Notes under the pieces: generated by a model
Database searches by the model: none
Told to the model about the DNA's origin: nothing
The model's input: the letters and a program-made list of their open reading frames with translations, nothing else
Position numbers and translations under genes: made by a program
Shown: piece by piece, positions 62,190 through 64,000 of the stretch
How positions within the stretch are numbered: the stretch's first letter is position 1
Layout: every line of letters starts with the position of its first letter
NCBI RefSeq assembly: GCF_022751215.1
Contig: NZ_JAICDG010000009.1
Coordinates: forward strand, 62,001 to 126,000
Direction: 5' to 3'
Origin: Actinomadura terrae
GTDB taxonomy: Bacteria > Actinomycetota > Actinomycetes > Streptosporangiales > Streptosporangiaceae
DNA length: 64,000 bases

Positions 62190-63572
62190 ATGACGACTCT
62201 GGCGACCGCTCGCGCCGGGCAGCGCGCACCGGGCTCCACCGCCGCGCTGGCCGTGCCCGCCGCCGCGACGCTGCTGGCGCTGATGAACTACACCGCGCCG
62301 ATGGCGACGCTGACGGAGACCGCGCACGGCCTGGCCGCGGGCGGGACGGCCCAGATCTGGCTGATGAGCTCGATCAGCCTCGGCCTCGCGGCGGCGCTGC
62401 TGGCCATCGGCAGCCTCGCCGACGACCACGGGCGCCGGCGGGTGTTCGCGGGCGGCGCGGTCGCGCTCGCCGTCTCCAGCGTCGCCTGCGGGTTGGCGCC
62501 CAACGCGCTCGTCTTCGTGGCCGGACGGATCGTCCAGGGCGCGGCGAGCGCGGCGCTGCTGGCGACCGGCCTCGGCATCATCGCCGCCACGTTCGAGGCG
62601 GGACCGCGCCGCGCGCACGCCACCGGGGTCTGGGGCGCGATGCTCGGGCTCGGCATCGCGCTCGGCCCGATCGCGGCCGCCGCGACGACCTCGGCGGGGA
62701 ACTGGCGGGTCTGGTACTGGCTCGCCGCCGCCGCGTCGGTGGCCCTGGCCGTGGCGGCCCGGTCGCTGGGCGAGTCCCGCGCCGACCGTCCGCGCGGGCT
62801 GGACCTGCCGGGCCTCACCACCATGAGCCTCGGGATCGCGGCGCTGGTCGCGGCGATCACCTGGGGCCGGGTCGGCTGGACGCGTCCGGGCGTCCTCGCG
62901 CTGTTCGCGGCGGCGGCCGTGCTGCTGGCCGCGTTCGCCGCGGTCGAGGCGCGGCGCCGGGAGCCGATGCTCGACCTCGGGCTGCTGCGGCACCGGCCGT
63001 TCCTGCTGTCGATCTCGGGCGCGCTGATCACCGGGCTCGCGGTGATCGGGGTCATGAGCTACCTCGCGACGATGATGACGCTGGTGCTCGGGCTGTCCAC
63101 GCTGGCCTCGGCGCTGGTGCTGGCGATCTGGTCCGGGCTGTCGTTCGTCACGGCACTGCAAGCACGGCGGCTGCCCGGACGGCTGCCCGCCGGACGGCTG
63201 CTCGGCGCCGGGCTGGCGCTGAGCGCGGTGGGCGAGTTCGCGATGCTCGGGCTCGCCCCGGACTCGCACTGGTGGCGGCTCGTCCCCGGGCTGGTGGTGT
63301 CGGGCGCGGGCAGCGGCCTCGCCAACGCGATGCTCGCCCGGGTGGCGGTCGACAGCGTCCCCGCCGACCGCGCCGGCATGGGCTCGGGCGCGAACAACAC
63401 CGCCCGCTACCTCGGCGCGTCGGTGGGCGTCGCGATCGTCGGCGCGATCGCCACCGGCTCGGGCTCCGCACCGTCCGCACTCGCGCACGGCACGAACATC
63501 GCCATGCTCGCCTCGGCAGTCGTCGCCCTACTGGGCGCCGCCCTAGCCGCCACCCTCTCCACCCCCCACTGA
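62190..63572 (+). CDS. MFS transporter (drug efflux type)
   Basis: A 460-residue major-facilitator protein with about 14 hydrophobic segments (DHA2-like). The first helix reads LLALMNYTAPMATLTETAHG instead of the usual LDxTIVNVALP signature, motif A is GSLADDHGRRRVFAGG, and GRIVQGAASAALLATGLG corresponds to the motif B region. GGGGAGA stands about 4-5 bases before ATG 62190. It is divergent from HxlR with operators between, so it is probably induced by a toxic compound. The substrate is unknown. Confidence 0.9.
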   Translation: MTTLATARAGQRAPGSTAALAVPAAATLLALMNYTAPMATLTETAHGLAAGGTAQIWLMSSISLGLAAALLAIGSLADDHGRRRVFAGGAVALAVSSVACGLAPNALVFVAGRIVQGAASAALLATGLGIIAATFEAGPRRAHATGVWGAMLGLGIALGPIAAAATTSAGNWRVWYWLAAAASVALAVAARSLGESRADRPRGLDLPGLTTMSLGIAALVAAITWGRVGWTRPGVLALFAAAAVLLAAFAAVEARRREPMLDLGLLRHRPFLLSISGALITGLAVIGVMSYLATMMTLVLGLSTLASALVLAIWSGLSFVTALQARRLPGRLPAGRLLGAGLALSAVGEFAMLGLAPDSHWWRLVPGLVVSGAGSGLANAMLARVAVDSVPADRAGMGSGANNTARYLGASVGVAIVGAIATGSGSAPSALAHGTNIAMLASAVVALLGAALAATLSTPH

Positions 63573-63741
63573 GCAGCCCCACGGCCGCCCGCCCAAGAAC
63601 CACACCCCCGCCCCCGCCGGTCCCGACACGCGTGACATCCAGCCCAAATCGCGTGGCGCGGCGCCCTCTCGGATGACTACCTCTTGAGGAGTATGTGGCG
63701 GATCGTCCCGGGGGGTGACGCGGGCGGCGGCCGCGGTTGCC

Positions 63742-63747
63742 TATAAC
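63742..63747 (+). promoter_or_regulatory. -10 box of a probable leaderless promoter (last gene)
   Basis: TATAAC ends 6 bases before ATG 63754, with no ribosome binding site. This is one of the clearest -10 boxes of the window. Confidence 0.5.
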
Positions 63748-63753
63748 CGAGTC

Positions 63754-64000
63754 ATGACGATTCCGCGCCCGGCCCGGGATGACCTGAAGGCGGCCATGGC
63801 GGCCCGCCGAGAGCTGGGGCCCGACTACGACGAGGCCTTCCTCGACTCCGTCGTGGACCGCATCGAGGAGACGCTGGCCCCCCGCCCGCCTCGCTTCCCG
63901 GTGGCGGCCCCCGCGCCGCGCCGCGCGAACCCCAAGTCGCGCGGGGAGGTCGGCGAGCGCGACCACAGCCTTGCGCTCGCGGTGCTCTCGCTGCTGGCCG
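63754..64000 (+). CDS. 5' part of a hypothetical, probably membrane, protein
   Basis: The first 82 codons are visible and the gene runs off the window. It starts MTIPRPARDDLKAAMAARRE, LGPDYDEAFLDSVVDRIEE and then a Pro/Arg-rich stretch, with a hydrophobic segment beginning at the edge (HSLALAVLSLLA). The acidic N-terminal helix with ARRELGPDYDEAF resembles short actinomycete membrane proteins of unknown function. The start is supported by a -10 box 6 bases upstream. Confidence 0.7.
   Translation, partial: MTIPRPARDDLKAAMAARRELGPDYDEAFLDSVVDRIEETLAPRPPRFPVAAPAPRRANPKSRGEVGERDHSLALAVLSLLA

Overview
The window is a visibly very GC-rich actinomycete chromosome segment. RbpA, WhiA, a mycothiol-type formaldehyde dehydrogenase (MscR-like), a DinB/maleylpyruvate isomerase-type thiol enzyme and the conserved block uvrA-uvrC-rapZ-yvcK-whiA ... 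gap-pgk-tpiA-secG-rbpA place it firmly in Actinomycetota. The overall style resembles Thermomonosporaceae (Actinomadura-like), but that family assignment is inference. No rRNA, tRNA or CRISPR array was seen.

Layout. 1-11.5 kb: an L,D-transpeptidase lipoprotein, a secreted TAP-type peptidase, a NarL-type two-component pair followed by a two-gene ABC exporter, an EmrB-type MFS pump divergent from its MarR, and a PadR-controlled set of small membrane proteins. 11.5-18 kb: an accessory, less coding-dense stretch with a carotenoid oxygenase, a degenerate RsbW-like ATPase, an IS5-type transposase remnant, a DUF222/13E12 HNH nuclease and a large branched palindrome. 18-30 kb: bioB, a phosphoesterase, a possible small-molecule catabolism group (racemase, Tat-exported amidohydrolase, MarR, PEP mutase-like lyase), several orphan enzymes, and glyA under a ZTP (pfl) riboswitch. 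30-50 kb: an EamA exporter with an Lrp regulator, then rbpA, secG, tpiA, pgk, gap, an ECF sigma factor with a membrane partner, a heparinase-like lipoprotein, whiA, yvcK, rapZ, uvrC, a Rieske lipoprotein and uvrA. 50-64 kb: a TetR/NTF2-like pair, a thiol-dependent isomerase-type protein, a Crp regulator, a 1319-residue Crp-STAND-TPR fusion protein, two metallo-beta-lactamase-fold hydrolases, mscR, a lipoprotein, a HxlR/MFS pair and the start of a further gene.

The most unusual gene is the fusion at 52960-56919. It joins a cyclic-nucleotide-type sensor and Crp winged helix to an NB-ARC (STAND) ATPase and about 13 TPR units, and it lies directly upstream of a stand-alone Crp regulator. It looks like an AfsR- or MalT-style regulator with a Crp reader at its front end.

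Two features run through the whole window. First, many gene junctions carry short tandem arrays, each with its own unit and period (14 to 22 bp). Conserved proteins (YvcK, BioB, UvrC, a carboxymuconolactone decarboxylase, a PEP mutase-like lyase and others) carry in-frame low-complexity insertions or tails that look like the coding counterpart. Second, about eleven genes have a TAnnnT-like -10 box ending 6-8 bases before the start codon with no ribosome binding site, which predicts leaderless transcripts. Several divergent regulator/transporter pairs show paired inverted-repeat operators that can be read directly.
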